From Streptomyces sp. Ru72 (GTDB lineage Bacteria; Actinomycetota; Actinomycetes; Streptomycetales; Streptomycetaceae), in the NCBI RefSeq assembly GCF_002920635.1, contig NZ_PQSR01000061.1:1-47616 (forward strand): a stretch of 47,616 nucleotides of DNA, given 5' to 3'. The notes below the pieces were generated by a model, which was given only the letters and a program-made list of their open reading frames with translations, did no database searches and was not told the DNA's origin. This document shows positions 16,231-24,473 of the stretch, piece by piece; within the stretch, counting starts at the first letter, position 1, and each line of letters opens with the position of its first letter. Both the position numbers and the translations under genes were made by a program.

Positions 16231-16674
16231 TTACTTCTCCCCCGACTCCACCCGCTTCTTCAGCCCGGCCAGCGCGCGGTCGATGATGACCTTCTCCGCC
16301 TTGCGCTTGATCATGCCGAGCATCGGGATCTTGACGTCGACGGTCAGCCGGTAGGTCACCTCGGTGGCGCCCGCACCGGCCGGCTTGAGCAGGTACGAGC
16401 CGTCCAGGGAGCGCAGCATCTGCGACTTGACGAGGGTCCAGGAGACCTCGGTGTCGCCCGTCCAGGTGTACGCGAGCGTCTGGTCGTCCTTGATGGCACC
16501 CGCGTCCATGACGAGGCGCACCTGCTCGGCGCGGCCCTGCTCGTCGGTGGAGAGGACCTCCGCCTCCTTCACCTCGCCCGTCCAGTCCGGGTAGCGCGCG
16601 AAGTCGGCGATCACCCGCATGACGTCGGCCGGGGCCGCCTCGATCGTGATGCTCGAGCTGGTGTGTTCCGCCAT
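16231..16674 (-). CDS. SRPBCC (START-like) lipid/ligand-binding protein
   Basis: A 147-residue single-domain protein of the polyketide cyclase/START superfamily. It opens with SSITIEAAPADVMRVIADFARYPDWTGEV, the typical first strand and helix, and ends in a long helix (KVIIDRALAGLKKRVESG). These proteins form a hydrophobic pocket for lipids or aromatic compounds. The ATG at 16674 follows a GGAGG-type site; an open extension upstream is not similar to the family. It is 112 bases upstream of the ArsA-like gene in the same direction, suggesting a shared function. The ligand is unknown. Confidence 0.85.
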   Translation of the reverse strand: MAEHTSSSITIEAAPADVMRVIADFARYPDWTGEVKEAEVLSTDEQGRAEQVRLVMDAGAIKDDQTLAYTWTGDTEVSWTLVKSQMLRSLDGSYLLKPAGAGATEVTYRLTVDVKIPMLGMIKRKAEKVIIDRALAGLKKRVESGEK

Positions 16675-16784
16675 CGCCGTGGCTCCTCCAGATGCGGTCC
16701 GGTGAGGGAGGGTGGTGCGCCGTGCGCACGTGTGTGCAGCGTGAAGGCTACCGCGCACGCGCGGCGCCGCTACCACCCCACCGG

Positions 16785-16814
16785 GGCTCGGGCCGGCGGG
16801 GCCGTCCCCGAGCC
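16785..16814 (-). terminator. Hairpin after the metallophosphoesterase gene
   Basis: GGCTCGGG (16785-16792) pairs perfectly with CCCGAGCC (16807-16814) around a GC-rich loop. It lies 24 bases beyond the phosphoesterase stop codon, in the 163-base gap before the SRPBCC gene. Confidence 0.5.
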
Positions 16815-16837
16815 GGGGCGCCGCCCCCGCGGCCCGC

Positions 16838-17635
16838 TCACCACTCCAGTACCCAGGGCTTCCCGCTCCCTGCGAAGTGCCCCACGTTCACGCACTCCGT
16901 CGCCCCGATCCGCATCCGGCGCACCAGCGGCTGGTGGACGTGGCCGAACAGGGAGTACCGCGGCCGGGTACGGCGGATGGCGTCGAGCAGGGCCCGGCTG
17001 CCGCGCTCGAAGCGGCGCGCCACCGTGTCGTAGACCAGCTCCGGGACCTCCGGCGGGATGTGGGTGCACAGCACGTCCACCTCCCCCACCGCCTCGATCT
17101 TGGCCGCGTACTCCTCGTCGCTGATCTCGTACGGGGTCCGCATGGGGCTACGCAGGCCGCCGCCGACGAAGCCGAAGGTCCAGCCGCCGATCTCCACGCG
17201 TTCGCCGTCCAGCACCCGGGTGCCCTCGCCGGCGTACTCGGGCCACAGGGACGGCATGTCGACATTGCCGTAGGTGGCGTACGTCGGGGTGGGGAACGCG
17301 GCGAAGAGCTCGGCGTACTGCCGGCGCACCGCCTTCTCGATCGCGGCGGCTCGGTCCATGCCCACCCCCGCCCACAGCTCGGCGCCGAACGCGCGCGCCT
17401 CCTCGTAGCGGCGGGCGGTGCGCAGTGCAACCAGCCGGTCGGCGTTCTCCCTGCCGAACAGGTCGGCGAATATCCCGCGCGAGTGGTCGGCGTAGTCGAG
17501 GAAGAGGATCAGGTCACCCAGACAGATCAAGGCGTCCGCACCCTCGCCGGCTTGGGCCAGGTCGCGCACGTTGCCGTGCACGTCGCTGACCACGTGGACA
17601 CGTGTCCTGGTGTTACCGCCCGATGTGGGTGCCAT
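16838..17635 (-). CDS. Calcineurin-like metallophosphoesterase
   Basis: A 265-residue phosphoesterase with all five metal-site blocks: SDVHGN, CLGDLILF, YGNVD, CTHIPPE and FGHVHQP. This places it in the YfcE/MJ0936-related branch of two-metal phosphodiesterases, but with an insertion of about 70 residues between the second and third blocks. I chose the ATG at 17635; the 25-residue upstream extension runs into the divergent promoter region. It is divergent from the acyl-CoA ligase gene. The substrate is unknown. Confidence 0.87.
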   Translation of the reverse strand: MAPTSGGNTRTRVHVVSDVHGNVRDLAQAGEGADALICLGDLILFLDYADHSRGIFADLFGRENADRLVALRTARRYEEARAFGAELWAGVGMDRAAAIEKAVRRQYAELFAAFPTPTYATYGNVDMPSLWPEYAGEGTRVLDGERVEIGGWTFGFVGGGLRSPMRTPYEISDEEYAAKIEAVGEVDVLCTHIPPEVPELVYDTVARRFERGSRALLDAIRRTRPRYSLFGHVHQPLVRRMRIGATECVNVGHFAGSGKPWVLEW

Positions 17636-17941
17636 GACGATCAAGCGTAAGGCTGTGGGGCAAACGTGAACAGTAGCGGTGGGACCTGCGGTTACTGGCT
17701 GGTAAGTCAAGGGGTGGACTACTGTGCGTCGAGGAACGCCAACACGTGTGACGCACGGAACATCTCGCCGGGACCCCCTGTCGGAGAAGCCATACCGGCG
17801 GGTAACGTCCGGGCAGTCCAGTCGTGCTCAGGGTTTCAACCACTGAATCCCGGAGGAATCCTGAGCACCTGACCGAGCCTTGGACCGCACCGTCGCACCA
17901 CACAGAGTCGTGGCGTCGGCGCCCTGTGAGGAGCAGCAGTC
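17636..17941. other. Divergent promoter region with a weak dyad
   Basis: This 306-base interval holds no supported ORF and must carry promoters for both the phosphoesterase and the acyl-CoA ligase. A TTAC-N6-GTAA element at 17692-17705 matches its own reverse complement at 10 of 14 positions and resembles a TetR-type operator. A ribosome site GAGGAG lies just before the ligase TTG. Nothing else is convincing. Confidence 0.3.
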
Positions 17942-19738
17942 TTGCGCGAGTTCAGCCTTCCGGCTTTGTACGAGGTCCCTGCGGACGGCAACCTGACCGA
18001 CATCGTCCGCAGAAACGCCGCGCAGCATCCGGACGTCGCCGTCATCGCCCGCAAGGTGGCGGGCGCCTGGCAGGACGTCACCGCCGCCGCCTTCCTCGCC
18101 GAGGTGCAGGCCGCGGCGAAGGGGCTGATCGCCTCCGGAGTGCAGCCGGGCGACCGGGTGGGCCTGATGTCGCGGACCCGCTACGAGTGGACGCTGCTGG
18201 ACTTCGCGATCTGGAGCGCGGGCGGGGTCACCGTGCCGGTGTACGAGACCAGCTCGCCGGAGCAGGTGCAGTGGATCCTCAGCGACTCGGGCGCGACCGC
18301 CTGCATCGTGGAGCAGGACGCGCACGCCGCGGCCGTCGAGTCGGTGCGCGAGAAGCTGCCCGCGCTCAAGCACGTCTGGCAGATCGAGGCCGGGGCCGTG
18401 GAGGAGCTGGGCCGCGTCGGCCGGGACGTCAGCGACACGGCGGTCGAGGAGCGCAGCTCCCTCGCCAAGGCCGACGATCCGGCGACGATCGTCTACACCA
18501 GCGGCACCACCGGGCGCCCCAAGGGCTGTGTGCTGACCCACCGCAACTTCTTCGCCGAGTGCGGGAACGTCGTGGAGCGGCTGCGCCCCTTGTTCCGCAC
18601 CGGAGAGTGCTCGGTCCTGCTCTTCCTGCCGCTCGCGCACGTCTTCGGGCGTCTGGTGCAGATCGCGCCGATGATGGCGCCGATCAAGCTGGGCTGTGTC
18701 CCGGACATCAAGAACCTCACCGACGAACTGGCCGCGTTCCGGCCCACGTTGGTCCTCGGTGTGCCGCGCGTGTTCGAGAAGGTCTACAACTCGGCGCGCG
18801 CCAAGGCACAGGCGGACGGCAAGCAGAAGATCTTCGACAAGGCGGCGGACACGGCGATCTCCTACAGCAAGGCGCTGGACTCGCCGTCCGGCCCGTCCCT
18901 CGGTCTGAAGATCAAGCACAAGGCGTTCGACAAGCTCGTCTACAGCAAGCTGCGCGCGGTGCTGGGCGGCCGCGGCGAGTACGCCATCTCGGGCGGCGCC
19001 CCGCTGGGCGAGCGCCTGGGCCACTTCTTCCGCGGCATCGGCTTCACGGTCCTGGAGGGCTACGGCCTGACCGAGTCCTGTGCGGCGACCGCGTTCAACC
19101 CCTGGGACCGGCAGAAGATCGGTACGGTCGGCCAGCCGCTGCCGGGTTCCGTGATCCGTATCGCGGACGACGGCGAGGTGCTGCTGCACGGCGAGCACCT
19201 GTTCAAGGGTTACTGGAACAACGAGGCCGCGACCGCGGAGGCGCTGGCCGACGGCTGGTTCCACACCGGTGACATCGGCACCCTCGACGAGGACGGCTAC
19301 CTCAGGATCACCGGCCGCAAGAAGGAGCTCATCGTCACCGCGGGCGGCAAGAACGTGGCCCCGGCGGTGATCGAGGACCGCATCCGGGCACACGCCCTGG
19401 TCGCGGAGTGCATGGTGGTGGGCGACGGGCGGCCGTTCGTGGGCGCGCTGATCACGATCGACGAGGAGTTCCTCGCCCGCTGGACGGCCGAGCACGGCAA
19501 GCCGGCCGGCTCCACCGCGGCGTCGCTGTGCGACGACCCGGATCTGCTCGCCGCGATCCAGGACGCGGTCGACGACGGCAACGCCGCGGTGTCGAAGGCG
19601 GAATCGGTGCGGAAGTTCCGCATTCTGCCCTCCCAGTTCACCGAGGAGTCGGGCCACCTCACGCCGTCCCTGAAGCTCAAGCGGAACGTGGTGGCGAAGG
19701 ACTACGCGGAGGAGATCGAGGCCCTCTACCGGAAGTAG
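17942..19738 (+). CDS. fadD: Long-chain fatty-acid-CoA ligase
   Basis: A 598-residue AMP-forming ligase that activates fatty acids to acyl-CoA for degradation or lipid synthesis. The adenylation signature VYTSGTTGRPKG lies near residues 184-195. LEGYGLTESCAA, GWFHTGDIG and ITGRKKELIVTAGGKNV follow, the last with the hinge region of the long-chain subfamily (FadD15/FAA-like). The TTG start at 17942 is well supported by GAGGAG nine bases upstream and matches the family N-terminus. The chain-length preference cannot be read from sequence. Confidence 0.93.
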   Translation: MREFSLPALYEVPADGNLTDIVRRNAAQHPDVAVIARKVAGAWQDVTAAAFLAEVQAAAKGLIASGVQPGDRVGLMSRTRYEWTLLDFAIWSAGGVTVPVYETSSPEQVQWILSDSGATACIVEQDAHAAAVESVREKLPALKHVWQIEAGAVEELGRVGRDVSDTAVEERSSLAKADDPATIVYTSGTTGRPKGCVLTHRNFFAECGNVVERLRPLFRTGECSVLLFLPLAHVFGRLVQIAPMMAPIKLGCVPDIKNLTDELAAFRPTLVLGVPRVFEKVYNSARAKAQADGKQKIFDKAADTAISYSKALDSPSGPSLGLKIKHKAFDKLVYSKLRAVLGGRGEYAISGGAPLGERLGHFFRGIGFTVLEGYGLTESCAATAFNPWDRQKIGTVGQPLPGSVIRIADDGEVLLHGEHLFKGYWNNEAATAEALADGWFHTGDIGTLDEDGYLRITGRKKELIVTAGGKNVAPAVIEDRIRAHALVAECMVVGDGRPFVGALITIDEEFLARWTAEHGKPAGSTAASLCDDPDLLAAIQDAVDDGNAAVSKAESVRKFRILPSQFTEESGHLTPSLKLKRNVVAKDYAEEIEALYRK

Positions 19739-19761
19739 TCGGCCCCCTCTCACTGCTCACG

Positions 19762-21260
19762 TCATGGCGCGGTGTCCTCGGCGAGGACCCGCGCCATGGT
19801 GCGTTCCGCGAGCGCGGTGATGGTGAGGAACGGGTTGACGCCCAGGTTGCCGGGCACCAGGGAGCCGTCGGTGACGTACAGCCTCGAGTAGCCCTTCACC
19901 CGGCCGTGGTCGTCGGTCGCCCTGCCCAGCACACAGCCGCCGAGCGGGTGGTACGTGAAGTCGTCGGCGAAGACCTTGCTGCCGGCGCCGAAGAGGTCGT
20001 ACCGCTAGATGGTCGAGTTGGCGGTGTTGATCCGGTCGAAGAGCTTCTTGGCCATGCTCACGGAGACGGCGCTCTGGGCGGCGTTCCAGCCGAGTTCCAC
20101 GCCGTCGGTCGAGGGGTCGTACGTGAACGAGGCACGCTGAGGGTTCTTGGTGATCGCCAGATAGAGGCTGACCCAGTGCTCAAGTCCCGTCGGCAGTGGG
20201 GCGATCTCGGCGAAGACGGGATTGTCGGCGTTGGCCCAGTCGTCGATGCCCAGCATGGGAATGGTGGACTCGTCGGCACCGACCGTGTCCCAGACGTGGT
20301 TGGCGCGGCCGAGCATCACGTTGCCGTTGGTGCCCCAGCCGGTGCCGACGCTCGCGTCGAAGCGCGGGCAGGGTGCCCGTCTCCCGTGCGCGCAGAAGGA
20401 GTTCCGTGGTGCCGACGCTGCCGGCCGCGAGGAAGAGGTACGTGCACCCGTACTGCTTGGTCTCGACGACCGCGCCGGTCACGTCGATCCGGTCGGCTGT
20501 CAGTACGTAGGTGCCGTCGGCGGCTCTCCGGACCTCCCTGACCCGCTCCAGGGTGTTGATGGTCACGTTGCCGGTGCCGAGTGCGGAGGCGAGGTACGTC
20601 TTGTCGAGGCTGCGCTTGCCGTGGTTGTTGCCGTAGATGACCTCGCCGGAGAGCGCGGACCTGGTGGCGGTGCCGTCCGCCTCGCGCCGCATGTGGGCGA
20701 AGTCGTAGACGTTGGGCACGAAGGTGGTCCTCAGCCCGGCGTTCGCGGCGGCCTTACGGGAGGTGCGGGCGAAGCGGTACCACTCGGTCGACTCGAACCA
20801 GGCGGGGTCGATCGTGTTGACGCCGAGCACGGCGCGGGCACGCGGGAAGAACGTGCCGTACATCTCGGTGGCGTCGACGGTGGGGAACTGCTCGCTGAAG
20901 TACGAGCGGACGGGTGTGACCGCCATGCCTCCGTTGACGAGGGAGCCGCCGCCGACACCGCGGCCCACGTACACGGACATGGCGTCGAAGTGCACGCGGT
21001 CGAGGACGCCGGGGTAGGGGCTGATGTCCCGGTTGACGACGTCCAGCCAGAGGAAGGTGGCGAGCGGGGCCTCGGTGCGAGTGCGGAACCACATGGACCT
21101 GCGGTCCGGGGCACGGGTGGAGCAGAACACCGTGCCGTCGGGGCCGGGGGTGTTCCACAGGCGGCCCATCTCCAGGACGAGGGTGCGGATGCCGGCCTGG
21201 CCGAGGCGGAGGGCGGCTACGGCGCCGCCGTAGCCGGAGCCGACGACTATCGCGAGGCGG
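19762..21260 (-). pseudogene. Cholesterol-oxidase-like GMC flavoenzyme, disrupted
   Basis: Conserved GMC sequence runs over the whole interval in broken frames. The FAD-binding segment GSGYGGAVAALRLG is near 21230. The body, with GRGVGGGSLVNGGMAV, ends in a +1 frameshift near 20359-20362. Sequence resumes as WGTNGNVMLGRANHVW, then meets an in-frame TAG at 20005-20007, where family members read Tyr (TIYRYDLFG). Beyond it HPLGGCVLGRATDD, VTDGSLVPGNLGVNPFLTI and a natural TGA at 19762-19764 follow. The start codon and any export signal are missing because the 5' end abuts a Tn3 transposase fragment. The gene once encoded a 3-beta-hydroxysteroid or related alcohol oxidase. Confidence 0.85.
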
Positions 21261-21261
21261 C

Positions 21262-21699
21262 CGGCCCCTGCACCTGCTGCGGGTGGTCGACCCGGTCGAC
21301 GACACCTACCGCCGCCAGATGAACCGGCAGCTCACCGTGCAGGAGTCCCGCCACAAACTCGCCCGGGACATCTGCCACGGCAAACGCGGGCAGATCATGC
21401 AGGCGTACCGCGAGGGCCAGGAGGACCAGCTCGGCGCGCTCGGCCTGGTCCTCAACGCCGCCGTGCTGTGGACGACCCGTTACCTGGACGCTGCCGTCGA
21501 GCACCTGCGGGGCCTGCCTGCGCACGAGAGGGAGCACGCCGTCCTGGATGAGGACGTGGCCCGCATCTCCCCGCTCAAGCACGCCGACCTCAACTGCCTG
21601 GGGCGCTATAGCTTCGCCGCCCGCCTGCCGAGGGAGGGACTGCGGCCTCTGCGCGACCCGGCAACTGTCGACCTCGACGGGGACGACGACTCGGTGTAG
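21262..21699 (+). mobile_element. Tn3-family transposase remnant (C-terminal fragment)
   Basis: About 145 residues match the C-terminal end of Tn3-type TnpA: LHLLRVVDPVDDTYRRQMNR, LTVQESRHKLARDICHGKRG, LGALGLVLNAAVLWTTRYLDAA, and EDVARISPLKHADLNCLGRYSF. Most of the normal protein of nearly 1000 residues is absent. No start or ribosome site exists, so it is non-functional. The fragment begins within about ten bases of the GMC pseudogene. I could not recognise a 38-base Tn3 terminal repeat after the stop codon. Confidence 0.85.
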
Positions 21700-21766
21700 C
21701 AGCGGGACCGAATAGCTCGCTCGCCCTTTCCGGCCGCCACCCCCGGATGCCGGTGGGCGCCGCGGC

Positions 21767-22183
21767 TCAGGAACGGGAGGAGGGGAGGGCGGTGCCGGCC
21801 TGGGCGCGGTTGGCGCGGATCTCGTCGTGGTGGTCGGTGGCCCAGCCGATCAGCTGCATGACGATCTCGTGCAGGCCGCGGCCGAGCGGGGCGAGCGCGT
21901 ACTCCACGCGCGGCGGCACCTCGGCGTAGGCGGTGCGCGTGATCAGGCCGTCGTCCTGGAGCTGGCGCAGCGTGTGGGTGAGCATGCGCTGGGAGATGCC
22001 GGGGATCTGGCGCTGGAGGTCGGTGTAGCGCAGTGGGCCGTCCTGGAGGACGGCGATGATCAGCATGCTCCACTTGTCGCCGACCCGGTCCAGGACCTGC
22101 CGGATGAAGGCCATGTGGTCGGCGGGGATGCTCGCGCACGGCCCCGCCGCGGCCGCCATCTCCATACCTGCGCTGTCCTGCAT
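21767..22183 (-). CDS. HxlR-family transcriptional regulator
   Basis: A 138-residue winged-helix regulator: VLDRVGDKWSMLIIAVLQDGPLRYTDLQ, ISQRMLTHTLRQLQDDGLITR and VEYALAPLGRGL are the family core. The sole cysteine, Cys16, is N-terminal, in the region where the redox sensors YodB and HypR carry their reactive Cys. I chose the ATG at 22183 because AGAGGA is nine bases upstream; the ATG nine bases earlier touches that site. It is divergent from a thiol oxidoreductase-azoreductase-NAD(P)-binding gene set, which it probably controls. Confidence 0.87.
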   Translation of the reverse strand: MQDSAGMEMAAAAGPCASIPADHMAFIRQVLDRVGDKWSMLIIAVLQDGPLRYTDLQRQIPGISQRMLTHTLRQLQDDGLITRTAYAEVPPRVEYALAPLGRGLHEIVMQLIGWATDHHDEIRANRAQAGTALPSSRS

Positions 22184-22224
22184 GGCGCCCATTCCTCTCT
22201 GTCGCGCACACCGATGTGCCTTTT

Positions 22225-22259
22225 GTACCGCCTTCCATACTGGCGCATCATGGCGTTAC
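22225..22259. promoter_or_regulatory. Candidate HxlR operator in divergent promoter
   Basis: GTACCGCC (22225-22232) and GGCGTTAC (22252-22259) form an inverted repeat matching at 7 of 8 positions with a 19-base spacer, centred between the two divergent start codons. Winged-helix HxlR dimers bind such dyads. The regulator and target genes are adjacent, supporting autoregulation. Sequence inference only. Confidence 0.4.
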
Positions 22260-22286
22260 GAACAAAAGAGAGGAATTGGCAGGGCT

Positions 22287-23000
22287 ATGAAGGTAGAGAT
22301 CTGGGCCGAGGTCACCTGCCCCTGGTGCGGGCTTGGCAGCCACCGTGTGGACCGGGCCGTGGAGCGGTTCGAGCACAGCGACCAGGTGGACGTGGTCCAC
22401 CGCTCCTTCCCACTGGCTGGCGGCTTTCCCACCGACCGCACGGTCAGCGTCCGCGAGGCCCTGCTGAGCAAGCACGGCATCAGCGGCACGCAGGCCAAGG
22501 CTGCGACCCGGCAGATCGAGACGCTCGCCGGCGCCGAGGGCCTGAGCCCCTACCGGGTGCTGGACAACGTCGTCGGCAACACCGAGCTGGCCCACGAGTT
22601 CCTGGCCCACGCCTCCGCCGAGGGCAAGAACCGCGAAGCCTGGGACACGATCTTCCGGACCTACTTCGGCAAGGCCGAGCCCGTCTTCGCCCTGGAGGAC
22701 CTGCTCCACCTCTCCGACGAGCTGGGCCTCGACCGCGACCTGACGCGCCAGGTCCTCACCGACCGCCGCTACCGCACCCAGGTGAAGGACGACGCCCGCC
22801 GCGCTCAGGGCTTGGGCGCCACCGGCGCTCCGTTCATCGTCGTCGACGGCCGCTACGGCGTCCCCGGCGCGCAGGACAGCGACACCCTGCTCGACCTGCT
22901 GCAAACGGCCTGGGACGAAACCCACCCCATCATCCTCACCCCCGTGGGCGACGCCCCGGGCTGCGGCCCCGACGGCTGCGCCGTCCCCGCCCGTCCCTGA
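22287..23000 (+). CDS. DsbA-family oxidoreductase, FrnE-like
   Basis: A 237-residue cytoplasmic thioredoxin-fold protein with the redox pair Cys11-Pro-Trp-Cys14 and the DsbA helical insert. The GATGAPFIVVDGRYGVPGAQ segment carries the cis-Pro of the fold. FrnE proteins are disulfide isomerase or oxidoreductase relatives first named in Streptomyces polyketide clusters, later linked to oxidative-stress tolerance. After the CPWC motif it reads GLGS, not the common YIGK. The start ATG at 22287 is preceded by an AGGG site. It is the first gene of a rightward set with an azoreductase-like and an NAD(P)-binding protein. Confidence 0.87.
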   Translation: MKVEIWAEVTCPWCGLGSHRVDRAVERFEHSDQVDVVHRSFPLAGGFPTDRTVSVREALLSKHGISGTQAKAATRQIETLAGAEGLSPYRVLDNVVGNTELAHEFLAHASAEGKNREAWDTIFRTYFGKAEPVFALEDLLHLSDELGLDRDLTRQVLTDRRYRTQVKDDARRAQGLGATGAPFIVVDGRYGVPGAQDSDTLLDLLQTAWDETHPIILTPVGDAPGCGPDGCAVPARP

Positions 23001-23041
23001 CCCCTCACCATTCCCCCGTCTCGTTGAAAGGCACCACCACC

Positions 23042-23686
23042 ATGTCGTACCTCCTGCACATCGACTCCTCCTCGCTCGGCGAAGCCTCCGTCTCCCGCCA
23101 GGTCGCCCAGTCCTTCCGCGACCAGTGGCAGGGCCCGGTCGTCCACCGCGACCTCGCCGTCTCGCCGGTGCCCCACCTGAGCGCCGCGGGCATCACGGCC
23201 CGCATCACCGACCCGGCCCAGCACACCCCCGAGCAGGCGAAGGCGGCCGCGGTCCAGGACGAGCTGATCGCGGAGTTCCTCGGCGCCGACGCCTACCTGT
23301 TCACGGTGCCGATGTACAACCTGTCGATGCCCTCGGTGTTCAAGGCGTGGCTGGACCAGATCATCGTCACGGACCGCACCCTGAGCCACACCGGCACTTC
23401 CCCGGTGGCGGGCCGACCGGCCGTGCTGATCTCCGCCCGTGGCGGCGGCTACGGCCCCGGCACCCCCAAGGAGGGCCTCGACTACGTGGTGCCCGCCCTC
23501 GAAGCCGTTCTGGGCCGCGACGACCTCCTCGGCCTGGACGTCACCACCGTGATACCCGAGCTGACCATGGCCCCCATCGCCCCGGCCCTCGCCCCGCTCC
23601 TTCCCCTGCACGAAGCATCCATGGCCGCCGCCCACGACCAGGCCCGCCGCCTCGCCACGGCCATCGGCGCACCGCGTGCCGCCTGA
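23042..23686 (+). CDS. FMN-dependent NADH-azoreductase family protein
   Basis: A 214-residue flavodoxin-like protein. The N-terminal SYLLHIDSSSLGEASVSRQVA binds FMN phosphate. PMYNLSMPSVFKAWLDQI and LISARGGGYGPGTP are the remaining family signatures. AzoR enzymes reduce azo dyes and quinones by two electrons and protect against electrophiles. GAAAGG precedes the ATG at 23042, and the gene follows the FrnE-like gene by 41 bases. In Bacillus subtilis the HxlR regulator YodB controls an azoreductase, a parallel that supports regulation by the neighbouring HxlR protein. Confidence 0.9.
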   Translation: MSYLLHIDSSSLGEASVSRQVAQSFRDQWQGPVVHRDLAVSPVPHLSAAGITARITDPAQHTPEQAKAAAVQDELIAEFLGADAYLFTVPMYNLSMPSVFKAWLDQIIVTDRTLSHTGTSPVAGRPAVLISARGGGYGPGTPKEGLDYVVPALEAVLGRDDLLGLDVTTVIPELTMAPIAPALAPLLPLHEASMAAAHDQARRLATAIGAPRAA

Positions 23687-23705
23687 CTCCCTCTAGGTGA
23701 TCCCC

Positions 23706-24368
23706 ATGACTGACCTGCTTGTCCTTGGCGGCAGCGGCCGCACCGGAATCCACGTACTCCGGGAGGCCGCCGCCCGCAGCCACCGCGTCCGCGCCCTGGT
23801 GCGCAACCCCGACGCGGTCCCGGCCCCGGCCGGCATCGAACTCGTCCAGGGCACGCCCGCGAACATCGACCACCTCCGCAAGGCCGCCCAGGGCACCGAG
23901 GCCGTGATCAGCGTGCTGAACAACGCCCGCGCCTCGGACAACCCCTGGGCCAAGCCCGTCAGCCCGCCCGCCTTCATGACCACCGCCGCCCGCGACACCC
24001 TGACCGTGATGGACGAGCAGGACGTCCATCGGATCGTCCTGGCCTCCACGCAGGGCGCAGGCGACGACTGGGCCCACCTCAACCCGATGATGAAGGCGTT
24101 CATCAAGGCGTCCAACCTCAAGGCCGGCTTCGCCGACCACGACGGAGTCGACCAGGCCGTCCGCACCTCGCACGCCGACTGGACCCTGGCCCGCGCCGTC
24201 GCCCTCAGCGACAAACCGGCCAGCGGCCAGGTGAAGGCCGCCGAACGCGGCACCGGCAAGCCGGCCATGCGCATCAGCCGCGCCGACTTCGCCGGCTTCC
24301 TGATCGACGCCGTGGAGAAGGGCGCCTGGATCCGCCAAGCCCCACTGGTGTGGAACACCCGGGACTGA
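23706..24368 (+). CDS. NAD(P)H-binding SDR/NmrA-like protein
   Basis: A 220-residue Rossmann-fold protein of the atypical short-chain dehydrogenase type. LLVLGGSGRTGIHVLREAA supplies the dinucleotide loop, and ALVRNPDAVPAP the segment expected to select NADP. The canonical YxxxK active site is not evident, as in NmrA and NAD(P)H:quinone oxidoreductase-like relatives. The ATG at 23706 has AGGTGA five bases upstream. It follows the azoreductase gene by 19 bases, so it belongs to the same operon. It could be a reductase or a redox sensor. Confidence 0.83.
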   Translation: MTDLLVLGGSGRTGIHVLREAAARSHRVRALVRNPDAVPAPAGIELVQGTPANIDHLRKAAQGTEAVISVLNNARASDNPWAKPVSPPAFMTTAARDTLTVMDEQDVHRIVLASTQGAGDDWAHLNPMMKAFIKASNLKAGFADHDGVDQAVRTSHADWTLARAVALSDKPASGQVKAAERGTGKPAMRISRADFAGFLIDAVEKGAWIRQAPLVWNTRD

Positions 24369-24381
24369 CAGGCGGACCCTT

Positions 24382-24417
24382 CGGCGGTGTGGACTGCGCA
24401 TGCAATCCGCACCGCCG
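24382..24417. terminator. Hairpin between convergent genes
   Basis: CGGCGGTG (24382-24389) pairs with CACCGCCG (24410-24417), with a mismatch and three more pairs inside. It lies between the convergent NAD(P)-binding and mannosyltransferase genes and probably serves both. It also marks the right edge of the presumed accessory segment. Confidence 0.55.
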
Positions 24418-24473
24418 ATCCATGCGAAGAATTATCGATACAGCCCCGCGCCCCTATCGCGGCGCAACCACCC

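Noticed and set aside
17828..19753. 641-codon minus-strand ORF opposite fadD
   Set aside because: Antisense shadow of the acyl-CoA ligase gene.
21700..21766. Tn3 terminal inverted repeat after the transposase fragment
   Set aside because: No sequence like a 38-base Tn3 end was recognised, so the element's boundary cannot be set.
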